64,000 bases of DNA from JBAZMA01 sp041649995 (GTDB lineage Bacteria; Omnitrophota; Gorgyraeia; Velamenicoccales; Velamenicoccaceae). The stretch is from assembly GCA_041649995.1 (NCBI GenBank), contig JBAZMA010000002.1, positions 157,038 to 221,037 of the forward strand. Reading direction: 5' to 3'. Within the stretch, counting starts at the first letter, position 1; every line of letters begins with the position of its first letter. Both the position numbers and the translations under genes were made by a program. The notes under the pieces are model-generated. The model was not told where the DNA came from. It saw only the letters and a list, made by a program, of their open reading frames with translations, and did not search any database. Positions 18,006-26,925 of this stretch are shown here, one piece after another.

Positions 18006-18841
18006 CGGACACATTGAACATGGGGTTGATCGGATGCGGGAACATGGGCTCAGCCCTTGCCGCCAATCTTTCCAAAAAGAATATCTTTGGGAAGATATGT
18101 GTTTTCGATAAGGACAAAAAGAGGCAGGATGGTCTGGCGCGCGGTTTGGGCGTGGTTTCCGCCAAGAGCCTTGAGGATTTGAAACTTTGTTCGAACGTGA
18201 TCCTGATCGCCGTCAAGCCGCAGGATTGCGAAGATGTCCTTACCCCGTTAAAAGATGTTTCCGGGAGCCTGATTATTTCTATCGCCGCCGGAGTGTCCCT
18301 CGCTTATCTGGAGGCCCGCCTTGCCGGCCCCAAGACGCGGGTTTTGCGCGCCATGCCTAATTTAAATGCCTTGATCGCCCAAAGCGTTACAGCCCTGGCC
18401 CCCGGCCGGAATATTTCTCCGGAAGATCTCGGTCTGGCCGTCGAGATGTTTGATGCTATCGGGGAAAGTGTTATTGTTCCTGAAGGGTTGATAGACGCTG
18501 TTACGGCTATTTCCGGCAGCGGTCCCGCTTTTGTGGCCTATTTGATGGATGAGGTGAAAGAGGATGCCCTGGAAAAGACGTTTTTGCAGGAGGCTTTGAG
18601 CTTCGGCCTGGAGAGGAAAGCCGCCGCAATCCTCGCCAGGGGAACGGTTCTTGGCACCCGCAAAAGTCTTTCCTTAAATTTTGATAGAGAGACCCTGATC
18701 AAGCGGGTCGCTTCCAAGGGCGGTACGACGGAAGCCGGTTTGAAGGTTCTTGAGTCGCAGCCTAAGACGCCTATGGCCTTGTCCGCGGCTATACGGGCCG
18801 CGTTTCAGAGAGCCAGGGAACTGGGCGAAGATAAGGGTTGA
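18002..18841 (+). CDS. proC: Pyrroline-5-carboxylate reductase ProC
   Basis: Last step of proline synthesis: NAD(P)H reduction of 1-pyrroline-5-carboxylate. 279 residues. The Rossmann loop GLIGCGNMGSALA begins at about residue 8, RAMPNLNALI lies in the middle, and the C-terminal domain has ISGSGPAFVAYLMD and SKGGTTEAGLKVLE, where the substrate binds. ATGA overlap with yggS. The proline genes proB and proA lie far downstream in the same window (53.8-56.2 kb). Confidence 0.95.
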   Translation: MTDTLNMGLIGCGNMGSALAANLSKKNIFGKICVFDKDKKRQDGLARGLGVVSAKSLEDLKLCSNVILIAVKPQDCEDVLTPLKDVSGSLIISIAAGVSLAYLEARLAGPKTRVLRAMPNLNALIAQSVTALAPGRNISPEDLGLAVEMFDAIGESVIVPEGLIDAVTAISGSGPAFVAYLMDEVKEDALEKTFLQEALSFGLERKAAAILARGTVLGTRKSLSLNFDRETLIKRVASKGGTTEAGLKVLESQPKTPMALSAAIRAAFQRARELGEDKG

Positions 18842-18922
18842 TAAGACACTTTGCCGCGGAAAGGCCGCGCATCGGATTTTCCATAGGTCCAGGCGTTCGG
18901 AGTTAATCCAGAAAGGATAGGC

Positions 18923-19786
18923 ATGGGAAAGATCGGTATCATCGGAGGCAGCGGCATCTATAAGATGGAAAATATCGGCTCCCTGAAGGAGGTGCGTGTT
19001 AAAACACCTTTTGGAGAACCTTCCGACGCGTTCAGGGTTGGTGAGATCGACGGGACAAAGGTTGTTTTTTTGCCCCGTCATGGCCGCGATCATTCTATCA
19101 GTCCTTCAGAGATCAATTACCGGGCCAATATTTTCGGCATGAAAAAACTGGGTGTGGACCGGCTGGTCTCTGTTTCGGCGTGCGGTTCCCTTAAAAAAGA
19201 ACTCAAGCCTTTGGATTTTGTCCTTCCTGATCAATTCGTTGACAGGACCAATAGCGGCCGCAAAATGACTTTTTTTGAAGGGGGTGTTGTTGTCCATGTG
19301 GGTTTTGCCCAGCCGGTCTGCCCGGAATTGACGCGCTCCATTTATGAAACGGGCAAATCCCTGGGCCTGACGATGCATAAGGGGGGAACGTACCTGAATA
19401 TGGAAGGGCCCGCTTTTTCAACCAAGGCGGAATCCCTCCTGTACCGGTCCTGGGGCATGGATATTATCGGCATGACCAATATGGCCGAGGCGCGCCTGGC
19501 GCGCGAAGCCGAGATGTGCTACGCGACTTTGGCTGCGATCACCGATTATGATTGCTGGTATGAATCCGAAGAACCCGTGACCGTGGATATGGTCATCGCG
19601 AATCTGACCCGTAACGCCGAAAATTCCAAAAAACTCATGAAGGAAGTGATCGGCCGGCTTGGCACAGCGCCAGGCGGATGCGCCTGCGGGGATGCGTTGA
19701 AATACGCGATCGTGACCGACAAAAAGGCCGTCTCCGCAAAGGTCAAGAAAGACCTGTCGCCGATCATTGGGAAATACATGCGCTAG
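18923..19786 (+). CDS. mtnP: S-methyl-5'-thioadenosine phosphorylase MtnP
   Basis: Cleaves methylthioadenosine to adenine and methylthioribose-1-phosphate in methionine salvage. 287 residues. GGSGIYKME near the N-terminus and RHGRDHSISPSEINYRAN bind phosphate, and MEGPAFSTKAES is the MTAP substrate loop that separates it from ordinary purine nucleoside phosphorylases. A GAAAGGATAGGC ribosome-binding region precedes the ATG. It stands 81 bases after proC, probably in the same transcript. Confidence 0.92.
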   Translation: MGKIGIIGGSGIYKMENIGSLKEVRVKTPFGEPSDAFRVGEIDGTKVVFLPRHGRDHSISPSEINYRANIFGMKKLGVDRLVSVSACGSLKKELKPLDFVLPDQFVDRTNSGRKMTFFEGGVVVHVGFAQPVCPELTRSIYETGKSLGLTMHKGGTYLNMEGPAFSTKAESLLYRSWGMDIIGMTNMAEARLAREAEMCYATLAAITDYDCWYESEEPVTVDMVIANLTRNAENSKKLMKEVIGRLGTAPGGCACGDALKYAIVTDKKAVSAKVKKDLSPIIGKYMR

Positions 19787-19843
19787 CTTATCGCTGGAGC
19801 AGAAGAGAATGATGAATTAAGAATTCAGAAAGGTTTTTAGAAA

Positions 19844-22621
19844 ATGGAATACAAGTCGACTTTAAATCTGCCTCAGACCGATTTTTCCATGAAGGCTAAT
19901 CTCAGCCAGCGGGAGCCTAAGATGATGGCGTCCTGGGAGGAGGCCGGCCTTTATGAAAAGATCCGTTCGGCCTGCAGGGAGAAAGAGCTTTTTATCCTTC
20001 ATGACGGTCCTCCTTACGCCAACGGCCTCATCCATATCGGCCACGCCCTCAACAAGATCCTCAAGGATGTTATTGTCAGATACAAGACCTTGCGCGGTTA
20101 TAACGCGCCGTACGTTCCCGGATGGGACTGTCACGGCCTTCCCGTCGAACACCAGCTGTTCAAGGATCTCAAGAAAAACAAGGACCAGGTGGACAGGGTC
20201 GCTTTCCGCAGACTCGCGCACGACTATGCGCTGAAATACGTCGCTGTCCAGAAAGAGGAGTTCAAGCGGCTGGGCATCATCGGCGACTGGGAGCATCCCT
20301 ATCTGACGCTGGATAAAGGCTACGAACATGCCATTCTTCGGTCATTCGGGGAGCTGGTGGAAAAGGGTTATGTGTACAGGGGATTAAAACCCGTGAATTG
20401 GTGTTTCCGCTGCGAAACCGCCCTGGCGGAGGCGGAAGTGGAATACGCGGACCATGAATCGGATTCGGTCTTCGTGGCTTTCAGCCTGACGGACGATGAG
20501 CGCAGCCTGAAGCGGGGGATTCCTTCAGGGACCTCCGTCGTGATTTGGACGACGACACCCTGGACTCTCCTGGCGAATGTCGCTGTGGCCGTACACCCGG
20601 ATTTTGATTACGCGCTCATCCGTTCCGGGGAAAAGCGCCTGATCGTCCTGCTGGACTTATTTAACTCCGGTTTAAAGGAAAAATTTCATATCGATGAATA
20701 TTCCATCGAGAAACAATTCAAGGGCCGGGAGCTTGAGGGATTGAGTTACGAACATCCTTTCGGCATCCGGCAGGGGACAGTGGTCCTGGCGGATTATGTT
20801 TCACGACAGGACGGTTCCGGGTGCGTGCATACGGCGCCCGGCCACGGCCAGGAAGATTTTATGACGGGCATGAAATACAAGCTGGATGTGATCATGCCTG
20901 TGGATGAACGGGGTCGGTTTGACCCAAGCGCCGGTGAATTTTCCGGCCAGCGCGTCTTTGACGCGAATGCGGGCATTATTCAGAAATTAGAGGGCCTCGG
21001 CGCGCTTTTGTCCGCCGAAAAAATGCGGCACACTTATCCTCATTGCTGGCGATGCAAACAGCCGCTGATCTTCCGCGCCACACATCAGTGGTTCCTGAAG
21101 ATCGATCATCAGGCCTTGCGGGAAAAAATGAAATGCGCCATCCGCAGGGATGTGGCGTGGATACCGGCTTCCGGTCAGGAGCGTATCATGGCCATGGTTG
21201 AAAACAGGCCGGACTGGTGTTTGTCCCGTCAGCGTTACTGGGGCGTGCCGATCCCGGCCGTTATCTGCCGCAAATGCGGGCACCAGATTTTAGACAGCCG
21301 TTTGATCGCCGCGCTGGCTGAGCGTGTCGCTACGGAGGGGTCCGATATATGGTTCCAGAAGGATGTCAAAGAGTTCATTCCCGCGGGCTTGGCCTGCGTT
21401 TGCGGTTCGCAGGATTTTGAGCCTTCGACCGATATTCTCGACGTCTGGTTTGATTCGGGCGTCAGCCATCAGGCCGTTCTGAAAAACGCGCCTTTGGCCA
21501 AATTGCCTGCGGATCTTTATTTGGAAGGCTCGGATCAGCATCGGGGCTGGTTCCAGGCGTCCCTGATCGCCTCGATGGGCATCGATGGACAGCCGCCTTT
21601 TCGCTCGGTCCTGACCCATGGATTTGTTGTCGACGGGGAGGGCCGCAAGATGTCCAAATCTTTGGGGAACGTCGTTTCCCCTCAGGAGATCATCAAGGAA
21701 TTCGGCGCCGATATCCTCCGCCTGTGGGTGTTATCAAGCGATTACAAGGAAGATGTGCGTGTTTCCAAAGGGATCCTGGCATTCGTGGCGGACGCTTATC
21801 GCAAGATCCGCAATACCGCGCGTTTTCTTCTGGGGAACCTGAATGATTTTGATCCGGACACAGACGGCCTGCCCGGCGAAAAGATGCTGGATATCGACCG
21901 GTGGGCCCTCGCCAGGCTGAAGATGTTTTTGGACGAGGTGACCCGGGGATACGACGAGTATGCCTTCTATCACGTTTTTCAGAGGATCTTCGCCTTTTGC
22001 AACGAGGAGATGTCTTCGGTCTATCTGGATATCCTAAAAGACAGGCTGTATACGGCGGGCCGTTCCACGGTCCAACGGCGGTCGGCGCAAACAGCGCTTT
22101 ATGAAATCCTCCAGGTGTTGGTCAGGGTCCTGGCGCCCGTCATGCCTTTTACCTCGGAAGAGATTTACGCGTGCATGAAGCGCCGCGCAAGCGATGAGGC
22201 CCCAAGTGTCCATCTTTCCGGATGGCCGCAGCTGCGCGCGGAGCACGTGATCGGCCTTGAGGAGCTTTCGGACCTGGAGTTTATTCTCAGGCTAAGGCCC
22301 AATGTGCTCAAGGCACTGGAGGAAAGGCGCGCCCAGGGAGAGATCGGCAGTTCCCTGGAAGCCCGTCTTGTCCTTCGGCTCAAGGATCCCGGGGCTTTTA
22401 AGGTCTTTGACCGATACAAGGGACAGCTGCGTTTCCTGTTTATCGTTTCGGAGACCGTAATCGTGCTGGAAGAAGGCCTCAAAGAGCCCCTGGAGGTTTC
22501 TGTTTTCAGGGCGGAAGGAAAGAAGTGCGGCCGATGCTGGAATTATTCCAAAGATGTGGATGAGGATGCCCGCTATCCCGGCTTGTGCGGCCGGTGCGTG
22601 GAAGCGGTTCTTTCCCTTTGA
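19844..22621 (+). CDS. ileS: Isoleucyl-tRNA synthetase IleS
   Basis: Class Ia aminoacyl-tRNA synthetase, 925 residues, typical of the bacterial type. HIGH is at 64-67 and KMSKS at 602-606. The editing (CP1) domain contains WTTTPWTLLANVAV. The C-terminal zinc module has two CxxC pairs (CGRC and CGRC). The short upstream gap (57 bases) contains one A/T-rich fragment resembling the repeat blocks and no room for a T-box leader. Confidence 0.97.
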   Translation: MEYKSTLNLPQTDFSMKANLSQREPKMMASWEEAGLYEKIRSACREKELFILHDGPPYANGLIHIGHALNKILKDVIVRYKTLRGYNAPYVPGWDCHGLPVEHQLFKDLKKNKDQVDRVAFRRLAHDYALKYVAVQKEEFKRLGIIGDWEHPYLTLDKGYEHAILRSFGELVEKGYVYRGLKPVNWCFRCETALAEAEVEYADHESDSVFVAFSLTDDERSLKRGIPSGTSVVIWTTTPWTLLANVAVAVHPDFDYALIRSGEKRLIVLLDLFNSGLKEKFHIDEYSIEKQFKGRELEGLSYEHPFGIRQGTVVLADYVSRQDGSGCVHTAPGHGQEDFMTGMKYKLDVIMPVDERGRFDPSAGEFSGQRVFDANAGIIQKLEGLGALLSAEKMRHTYPHCWRCKQPLIFRATHQWFLKIDHQALREKMKCAIRRDVAWIPASGQERIMAMVENRPDWCLSRQRYWGVPIPAVICRKCGHQILDSRLIAALAERVATEGSDIWFQKDVKEFIPAGLACVCGSQDFEPSTDILDVWFDSGVSHQAVLKNAPLAKLPADLYLEGSDQHRGWFQASLIASMGIDGQPPFRSVLTHGFVVDGEGRKMSKSLGNVVSPQEIIKEFGADILRLWVLSSDYKEDVRVSKGILAFVADAYRKIRNTARFLLGNLNDFDPDTDGLPGEKMLDIDRWALARLKMFLDEVTRGYDEYAFYHVFQRIFAFCNEEMSSVYLDILKDRLYTAGRSTVQRRSAQTALYEILQVLVRVLAPVMPFTSEEIYACMKRRASDEAPSVHLSGWPQLRAEHVIGLEELSDLEFILRLRPNVLKALEERRAQGEIGSSLEARLVLRLKDPGAFKVFDRYKGQLRFLFIVSETVIVLEEGLKEPLEVSVFRAEGKKCGRCWNYSKDVDEDARYPGLCGRCVEAVLSL

Positions 22622-22687
22622 TGACCCCGAATCTTCATACCCGTTTCGCCCCTTTTCAAAAACACGAAAACAGGCAGTAAAAAAAGA

Positions 22688-22716
22688 TTGCCATTTATTT
22701 TAAATCAATATATAAT
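22688..22716 (+). promoter_or_regulatory. Sigma-70-type promoter upstream of the DksA/TraR-type gene
   Basis: TTGCCA (22688-22693), 17-base spacer, perfect TATAAT (22711-22716). Predicted start near 22723, giving a leader of about 60 bases that holds a good GAGGAGG ribosome-binding site. It would drive the zinc-finger gene and possibly lspA-lgt. Confidence 0.75.
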
Positions 22717-22784
22717 TGAGCATCTTCTTAAGGAAGGATGAGAAATCCAAAGCTGTTCACCCCGGATGTTCGAGGAGGTCGCTC

Positions 22785-23171
22785 GTGAAACCAAAAAAAA
22801 TGGACAAGAAAACAACGGAGTTGTACAAAAAACTCCTTTTAGAGAAACGCGAAGAGATCGCAGGCGATATTTCCCACATTTCTGAAGAGACGCTCAAGAA
22901 ATCCCAGAAGGACGCCTCAGGGGATATCTCCGGATACACCTTTCACATGGCAGACGTCGCGACAGATAACTATGACCGGGAATTTTCTCTCGGACTGGCG
23001 TCCAAAGAGCGCGGCGTTCTTATGGAGATCAATTACTCCCTTCAGAAAATCCAGGAAGGGACGTTTGGCTTCTGTGAATCCTGCAAAAAGCCCATATCCA
23101 AGATCCGGCTTAAAGCCGTGCCTTACGCGAAACTCTGCCTGAAATGCCAGCAGAGCAGGGAGACCCGCTAG
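22785..23171 (+). CDS. DksA/TraR-type C4 zinc-finger protein
   Basis: 128 residues. A helical N-terminal half precedes the zinc finger CESC-(17 residues)-CLKC, as in DksA/TraR and the related YteA/YocK proteins. Such proteins act through the RNA polymerase secondary channel, often with ppGpp. Whether the DxxDxA tip motif of true DksA is present is doubtful (TDNYDREF is seen), so the specific role is open. The GTG start is chosen for its GAGGAGG about 7 bases upstream. Confidence 0.8.
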   Translation: MKPKKMDKKTTELYKKLLLEKREEIAGDISHISEETLKKSQKDASGDISGYTFHMADVATDNYDREFSLGLASKERGVLMEINYSLQKIQEGTFGFCESCKKPISKIRLKAVPYAKLCLKCQQSRETR

Positions 23172-23237
23172 GGTTTTTAAGGACGCTGGCTTGCGAACAA
23201 AGAGCCAGGGGTTTTCTGCTTTACGCTCTTTCCGCCC

Positions 23238-23717
23238 ATGCCCACTCTCCAGGTGTTTTTGATCGGTGCCGCCGTATTCGCCTTTGACCGCCTGACAAAA
23301 GCGGCCGCCGAAGCGCATTTATCCTCCATCGGCAGCTACCCTGTCGTGCCGGACATTTTTCATCTGACCCTCGTTCATAATACCGGGGCGGCATTCGGCC
23401 TGTTCAAGAACGGGACATTCCTTTTGGCGCTCGTGACGATTTTGTGTGTCGGCGCCATTTTCGCGCTTTTGAATAACAGCCGGTGGTTTTCCAAATTTTT
23501 TTCCGGACCGCTGGACGGCTGGTTTTTGGCCGCCTTCGGATTGATTGTCGGAGGGGGCTGCGGTAATCTCTTGGACCGCCTGCGATATTCTTATGTGATC
23601 GATTTTCTGGATTTTCGGATTTGGCCCGTCTTTAATCTGGCTGATTCGGCCATAACGGCCGGAGGCATCATCCTGTTCTTCAAAATTTGTTTTCCGCCGA
23701 GAAAGGCCGTTGCATGA
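23238..23717 (+). CDS. lspA: Lipoprotein signal peptidase LspA (signal peptidase II)
   Basis: Inner-membrane aspartyl protease that removes signal peptides from prolipoproteins. 159 residues with four hydrophobic segments. FDRLTK near the N-terminus, HNTGAAFGLF, and the two catalytic aspartates in GNLLDRL and FNLADSAI are all present. It overlaps lgt, the enzyme acting one step earlier, as ATGA. The pairing shows that this organism makes lipoproteins. Confidence 0.95.
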   Translation: MPTLQVFLIGAAVFAFDRLTKAAAEAHLSSIGSYPVVPDIFHLTLVHNTGAAFGLFKNGTFLLALVTILCVGAIFALLNNSRWFSKFFSGPLDGWFLAAFGLIVGGGCGNLLDRLRYSYVIDFLDFRIWPVFNLADSAITAGGIILFFKICFPPRKAVA

Positions 23718-24457
23718 AGCCCGTGCTTTTTACGTGTCATTTCCTGACGATTTATACCTACGGCCTTCTTGTGGCCGTGGCATTCCTTGCGGCCAGCTGG
23801 CTGATCACCAGGGAGGCCGAACGCAGGGGTATGCCCTCTGAGACTATCAGCGTTTTTACGGTTTTTCTTCTTGTAACGGGTATTATCGGCGCGCGCCTGT
23901 TGTATGTGGCCCTGAATTTACCGGAATTTCTCCGGGACCCCCTGGAGATCGTCAAACTTCAGCATGGCGGCCTGATCTGGTTCGGCGGTTTTATCGGCGC
24001 CCTGACCGGCGGAATTATTTTTTTGAAGGTCAAACGGCTTGCGGTCCTGCCCGTCATCGATCTTTGCGCGCCTTATCTGGCCCTGGGGCAGGCCATAGGC
24101 CGTATCGGTTGTTTTTACAACGGATGCTGCTACGGCCATCCGTCCGCTCACGGGATCTTTTTCCCTGTCCATGGAGAGACGCTGTTTCCTTCCCAGATCC
24201 TGGATTCCTTCACTCTTCTGATCGTGTTCGTGATCCTCAAAATCCTGCCTCCGCAGAGAGACGGCCGTGTCTTTGCCGCCTATCTGATGCTCGCGGCCCT
24301 GCAGCGTTTTCTGCTGGAATTTTTCCGGGGCGACGTGAGACCGTTTTATTTCTCTTTGAGTTTTTACCAATGGATCTGCCTGGCGATTTTCGCGGCAGGG
24401 GTTCTTGTCTTCGCGCTTGCCCCGTCGTTTTCCCCAAAAAAACCGTTTAGGTCCTGA
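23714..24457 (+). CDS. lgt: Phosphatidylglycerol-prolipoprotein diacylglyceryl transferase Lgt
   Basis: Membrane enzyme that transfers diacylglyceryl to the lipobox cysteine. 247 residues with about seven membrane segments. HGGLIWFGGFIGA and GQAIGRIGCFYNGCCYG are the family signatures. The in-frame ATG at 23687 would give an odd polar extension inside lspA. The ATG at 23714 overlaps the lspA stop and yields a normal start. Confidence 0.95.
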   Translation: MKPVLFTCHFLTIYTYGLLVAVAFLAASWLITREAERRGMPSETISVFTVFLLVTGIIGARLLYVALNLPEFLRDPLEIVKLQHGGLIWFGGFIGALTGGIIFLKVKRLAVLPVIDLCAPYLALGQAIGRIGCFYNGCCYGHPSAHGIFFPVHGETLFPSQILDSFTLLIVFVILKILPPQRDGRVFAAYLMLAALQRFLLEFFRGDVRPFYFSLSFYQWICLAIFAAGVLVFALAPSFSPKKPFRS

Positions 24458-24482
24458 TCTTATAGAAAGCCAGAGGCATCCC

Positions 24483-25400
24483 TTGAGATCCTGTGTGATC
24501 GGCGAAGATGGCGAGAATGTCCGTTTGGATGTTTATCTGACACAAATGGAGCCGGATTTCTCCCGGACCTTTGTCAAGGACTGGATCCTTGAGGGAAAGG
24601 TCCTGGTCAACGGCCAAAAGGTCAAGCCTCATTATAAACTCAAACCGGAGGATGAGCTCCAGTGGGAAACTTTGATTCAGGAGAAGAAGGGCCTGGAGCC
24701 TGAAGATATTCCGCTGACTATCCTGCATGAAGACGACGACTTGATCGTCGTTGACAAGCCCGCCGGTATGGTCGTTCATCCCGGGGCCGGCAACGAATTC
24801 CATACCCTGGTTCACGCGCTGCTGCATCATTGCGGGGAACTTTCCGAAGTGAGCGCCCTGAGGCCGGGGATCGTCCATCGGCTGGACAAAGACACCTCAG
24901 GCGTCATGGTCGCGGCCAAGAACAACAAGGCCCATTTTTCCTTAGCCAAACAGTTTAAGCAGCATACGATCGAGCGCCGGTATATCGCGCTTGTCGAGGG
25001 GTTGATCTCCTTTGACGAGGGGGTTGTCGATGTCCCCATCAAGAGGCACGTTGTGGACAGAAAAAAGATGTCGGTCAGCTTTGCCGAAGACGCGAAAGAG
25101 GCGAACACGTTCTACCGCGTGCTGAAAAGATATCAGGACTATACGGCCCTTGAGCTTTTTCCTCAGACGGGGCGCACGCATCAGTTGCGCGTGCATCTGT
25201 CTTATCTGGGCCACCCCATCCTGGGAGACCCTGTTTACGGCCGCAAGAAAAATTTTCCCCGCCTGGCGCTTCACGCCAAAGACCTCGGATTCGAACATCC
25301 CACGACAAAAGAATTTATGAAATTTTCTTCACCTCTGCCCGAAGACTTAAAAAAAGCCACGCCTGACATCAATCTCGAAGCGCCGCGTAAAAAACAGTGA
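24483..25400 (+). CDS. rluD: RluD-family 23S rRNA pseudouridine synthase
   Basis: About 305 residues: an N-terminal S4 RNA-binding domain (RLDVYLTQ, DWILEGKVLVNG) followed by the RluA/RluD catalytic domain. The catalytic Asp lies in HRLDKDTSGVMV. PAGMVVHPG, QTGRTHQLRVHL and GHPILGDPVYG complete the family set. No in-frame ATG fits; TTG at 24483 after AGAGG is preferred, with GTG at 24495 as the alternative. It could be RluD or a close paralogue such as RluC. Confidence 0.88.
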   Translation: MRSCVIGEDGENVRLDVYLTQMEPDFSRTFVKDWILEGKVLVNGQKVKPHYKLKPEDELQWETLIQEKKGLEPEDIPLTILHEDDDLIVVDKPAGMVVHPGAGNEFHTLVHALLHHCGELSEVSALRPGIVHRLDKDTSGVMVAAKNNKAHFSLAKQFKQHTIERRYIALVEGLISFDEGVVDVPIKRHVVDRKKMSVSFAEDAKEANTFYRVLKRYQDYTALELFPQTGRTHQLRVHLSYLGHPILGDPVYGRKKNFPRLALHAKDLGFEHPTTKEFMKFSSPLPEDLKKATPDINLEAPRKKQ

Positions 25401-25493
25401 AATCAGACATCCGAAGACCGAGTTCAGAAATCAGAAGGACAAGGGGCGGAAGCAGTGGCGGGCAGGCAGGTTTCATGATATAATTTTTCCTTA
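25401..25493 (+). repeat. Short remnant of the repeat blocks before aroA
   Basis: The first half of this gap reads as fragments of the CCGAAGACCGAGTTCAGAAATCAGAAG-like block seen in R2 and R3 (short words only). The second half holds the aroA minus-10 region. No gene is seen. Confidence 0.5.
25479..25484 (+). promoter_or_regulatory. Probable minus-10 element for aroA
   Basis: Perfect TATAAT whose last base is 10 bases from the aroA ATG, so the transcript would begin within a few bases of the start codon. No convincing minus-35 is seen upstream. Together with yggS and the HD-GYP gene this suggests very short leaders at some promoters. Confidence 0.5.
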
Positions 25494-26801
25494 ATGAAAC
25501 CTTTAAAAATAAGACCTTGCCGCAAACTCCGGGGAACGGTCATTCTCCCCGGCGATAAATCCATTTCTCACCGCGCCGCCATCCTTGCCGCGTTAAGCCC
25601 CGGCCGCACGCTTATCCGTCATTTTCAATTTTCCGAAGACTGCCTGACAACGCTGTCCGCTTTAAAGTCCCTCGGTGTGCGGATCAAAAAAAATCCGGCC
25701 AAAGGCGAGGTTTCTCTTGTTTCAAAAGGAAGGCTTGCTTCGGCGGATGGAATCTTGAATATGGGGGAATCCGGCACCAGCGCGCGTGTTCTTATGGGGA
25801 TTTTGGCTGGTCAGCCGTTTCTTTCCGAATTGACAGGAGCCCCTTCCTTGTCGCGCAGGCCCATGGCGCGCGTGATCGCTCCTTTGCGCCGGATGGGGGC
25901 TTTGATCCGGGCCAGGACGAAAGACAGGCAGTTATTTCTGCCCGTGCGCATTTTCCCTTCAAGCCTTCGCGGGATTTCCTGGCAACAGCAGGTTGCCAGC
26001 GCCCAGGTTAAGTCCGCCATTCTTTTTGCCGGACTTTTTGCCGAAGGAAAAACCAGGGTCCTGGAGTCGGCGCGTGTTTCCCGCGACCATACGGAACGGA
26101 TGCTGAAATTTTTTGGCGCGAACATCCGGTTCGGCAGAGGGCAGGCGGAAATTCAGGGGGGACCTTTAAGAAGTCCAGGCCTTATGGACATTCCCGGGGA
26201 TATTTCCAGCGCGGCGTTTTTTATCGTCGCCGCGCTTCTGCTCCCCGGTTCCAGAATTTTACTGAAGCGGGTGGGTGTTAATCCCACGCGCATGGGCGCG
26301 GTGCGTGTTTTGCAGCGCATGGGCGGCCAGATCCGTTTGAAGAACAAAAAAAACGGATATGAGCCTGTGGCAGACCTGGAAGTCCTGGCCAGTCCTTTGC
26401 GCGGTTGTCGCATACCTTGCGGGGAGGTCGCGAGCCTGATTGATGAACTCCCGGTTCTTATGGTGGCCGCGGTCCTGGCCCGCGGAAAAACCGTCATCGA
26501 GGGCATAGAAGAGCTTCGCGTCAAGGAGACGGATCGCATCCATTCCATGACTTGGAATCTCTTAAGGGCCGGGGGAACGGTCTCGGTGAAAAGATCCGGC
26601 AAAAGAGAGGATATTCATATCCAGGGCTCGGGCCGGCTTCAGGCAGGGCATTTTAAGAGTTTCGGGGACCACAGGACAGCCATGAGCATGTTTGTCGCTG
26701 CCTTGACCGGCCAGAAGGACTCTGTGTTGGACGATATTTCCTGCGCAAGGAAATCGTTTCCGGAGTTTTTGTCTGTTTTTGAACATCTTCTTGTCCGGTA
26801 A
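25494..26801 (+). CDS. aroA: 5-enolpyruvylshikimate-3-phosphate synthase AroA
   Basis: Sixth step of the shikimate pathway to aromatic amino acids. 435 residues. PGDKSISHRAAIL near residue 19, GESGTSARVL, DIPGDISSAAFF, DELPVLMVAA with the catalytic Asp, and RVKETDRI are the EPSP-synthase set. The protein is internally two-fold repeated, as usual. It is a single-gene unit between rluD and mreB. Confidence 0.96.
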   Translation: MKPLKIRPCRKLRGTVILPGDKSISHRAAILAALSPGRTLIRHFQFSEDCLTTLSALKSLGVRIKKNPAKGEVSLVSKGRLASADGILNMGESGTSARVLMGILAGQPFLSELTGAPSLSRRPMARVIAPLRRMGALIRARTKDRQLFLPVRIFPSSLRGISWQQQVASAQVKSAILFAGLFAEGKTRVLESARVSRDHTERMLKFFGANIRFGRGQAEIQGGPLRSPGLMDIPGDISSAAFFIVAALLLPGSRILLKRVGVNPTRMGAVRVLQRMGGQIRLKNKKNGYEPVADLEVLASPLRGCRIPCGEVASLIDELPVLMVAAVLARGKTVIEGIEELRVKETDRIHSMTWNLLRAGGTVSVKRSGKREDIHIQGSGRLQAGHFKSFGDHRTAMSMFVAALTGQKDSVLDDISCARKSFPEFLSVFEHLLVR

Positions 26802-26857
26802 AGACTTTGCGTTCTGTTTTAAAAAAACGTATGGCGTCAAGTCGCCTCATATATATA

Positions 26858-26886
26858 TTGACAGCGGGGTGGCGCTTTGCTAATAT
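26858..26886 (+). promoter_or_regulatory. Sigma-70-type promoter for the mreBCD-mrdA-rodA operon
   Basis: Perfect TTGACA (26858-26863), 17-base spacer, TAATAT (26881-26886). Predicted start near 26893, about 33 bases before the mreB ATG. No strong Shine-Dalgarno is seen in the A-rich leader. Confidence 0.8.
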
Positions 26887-26925
26887 TTAACAAATCGAAA
26901 ACAAACCTCTAACCCCATAAAATTC

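Noticed and set aside
19787..19843. T-box leader before ileS
   Set aside because: Only 57 bases separate mtnP and ileS; no T-box motif or terminator is present.
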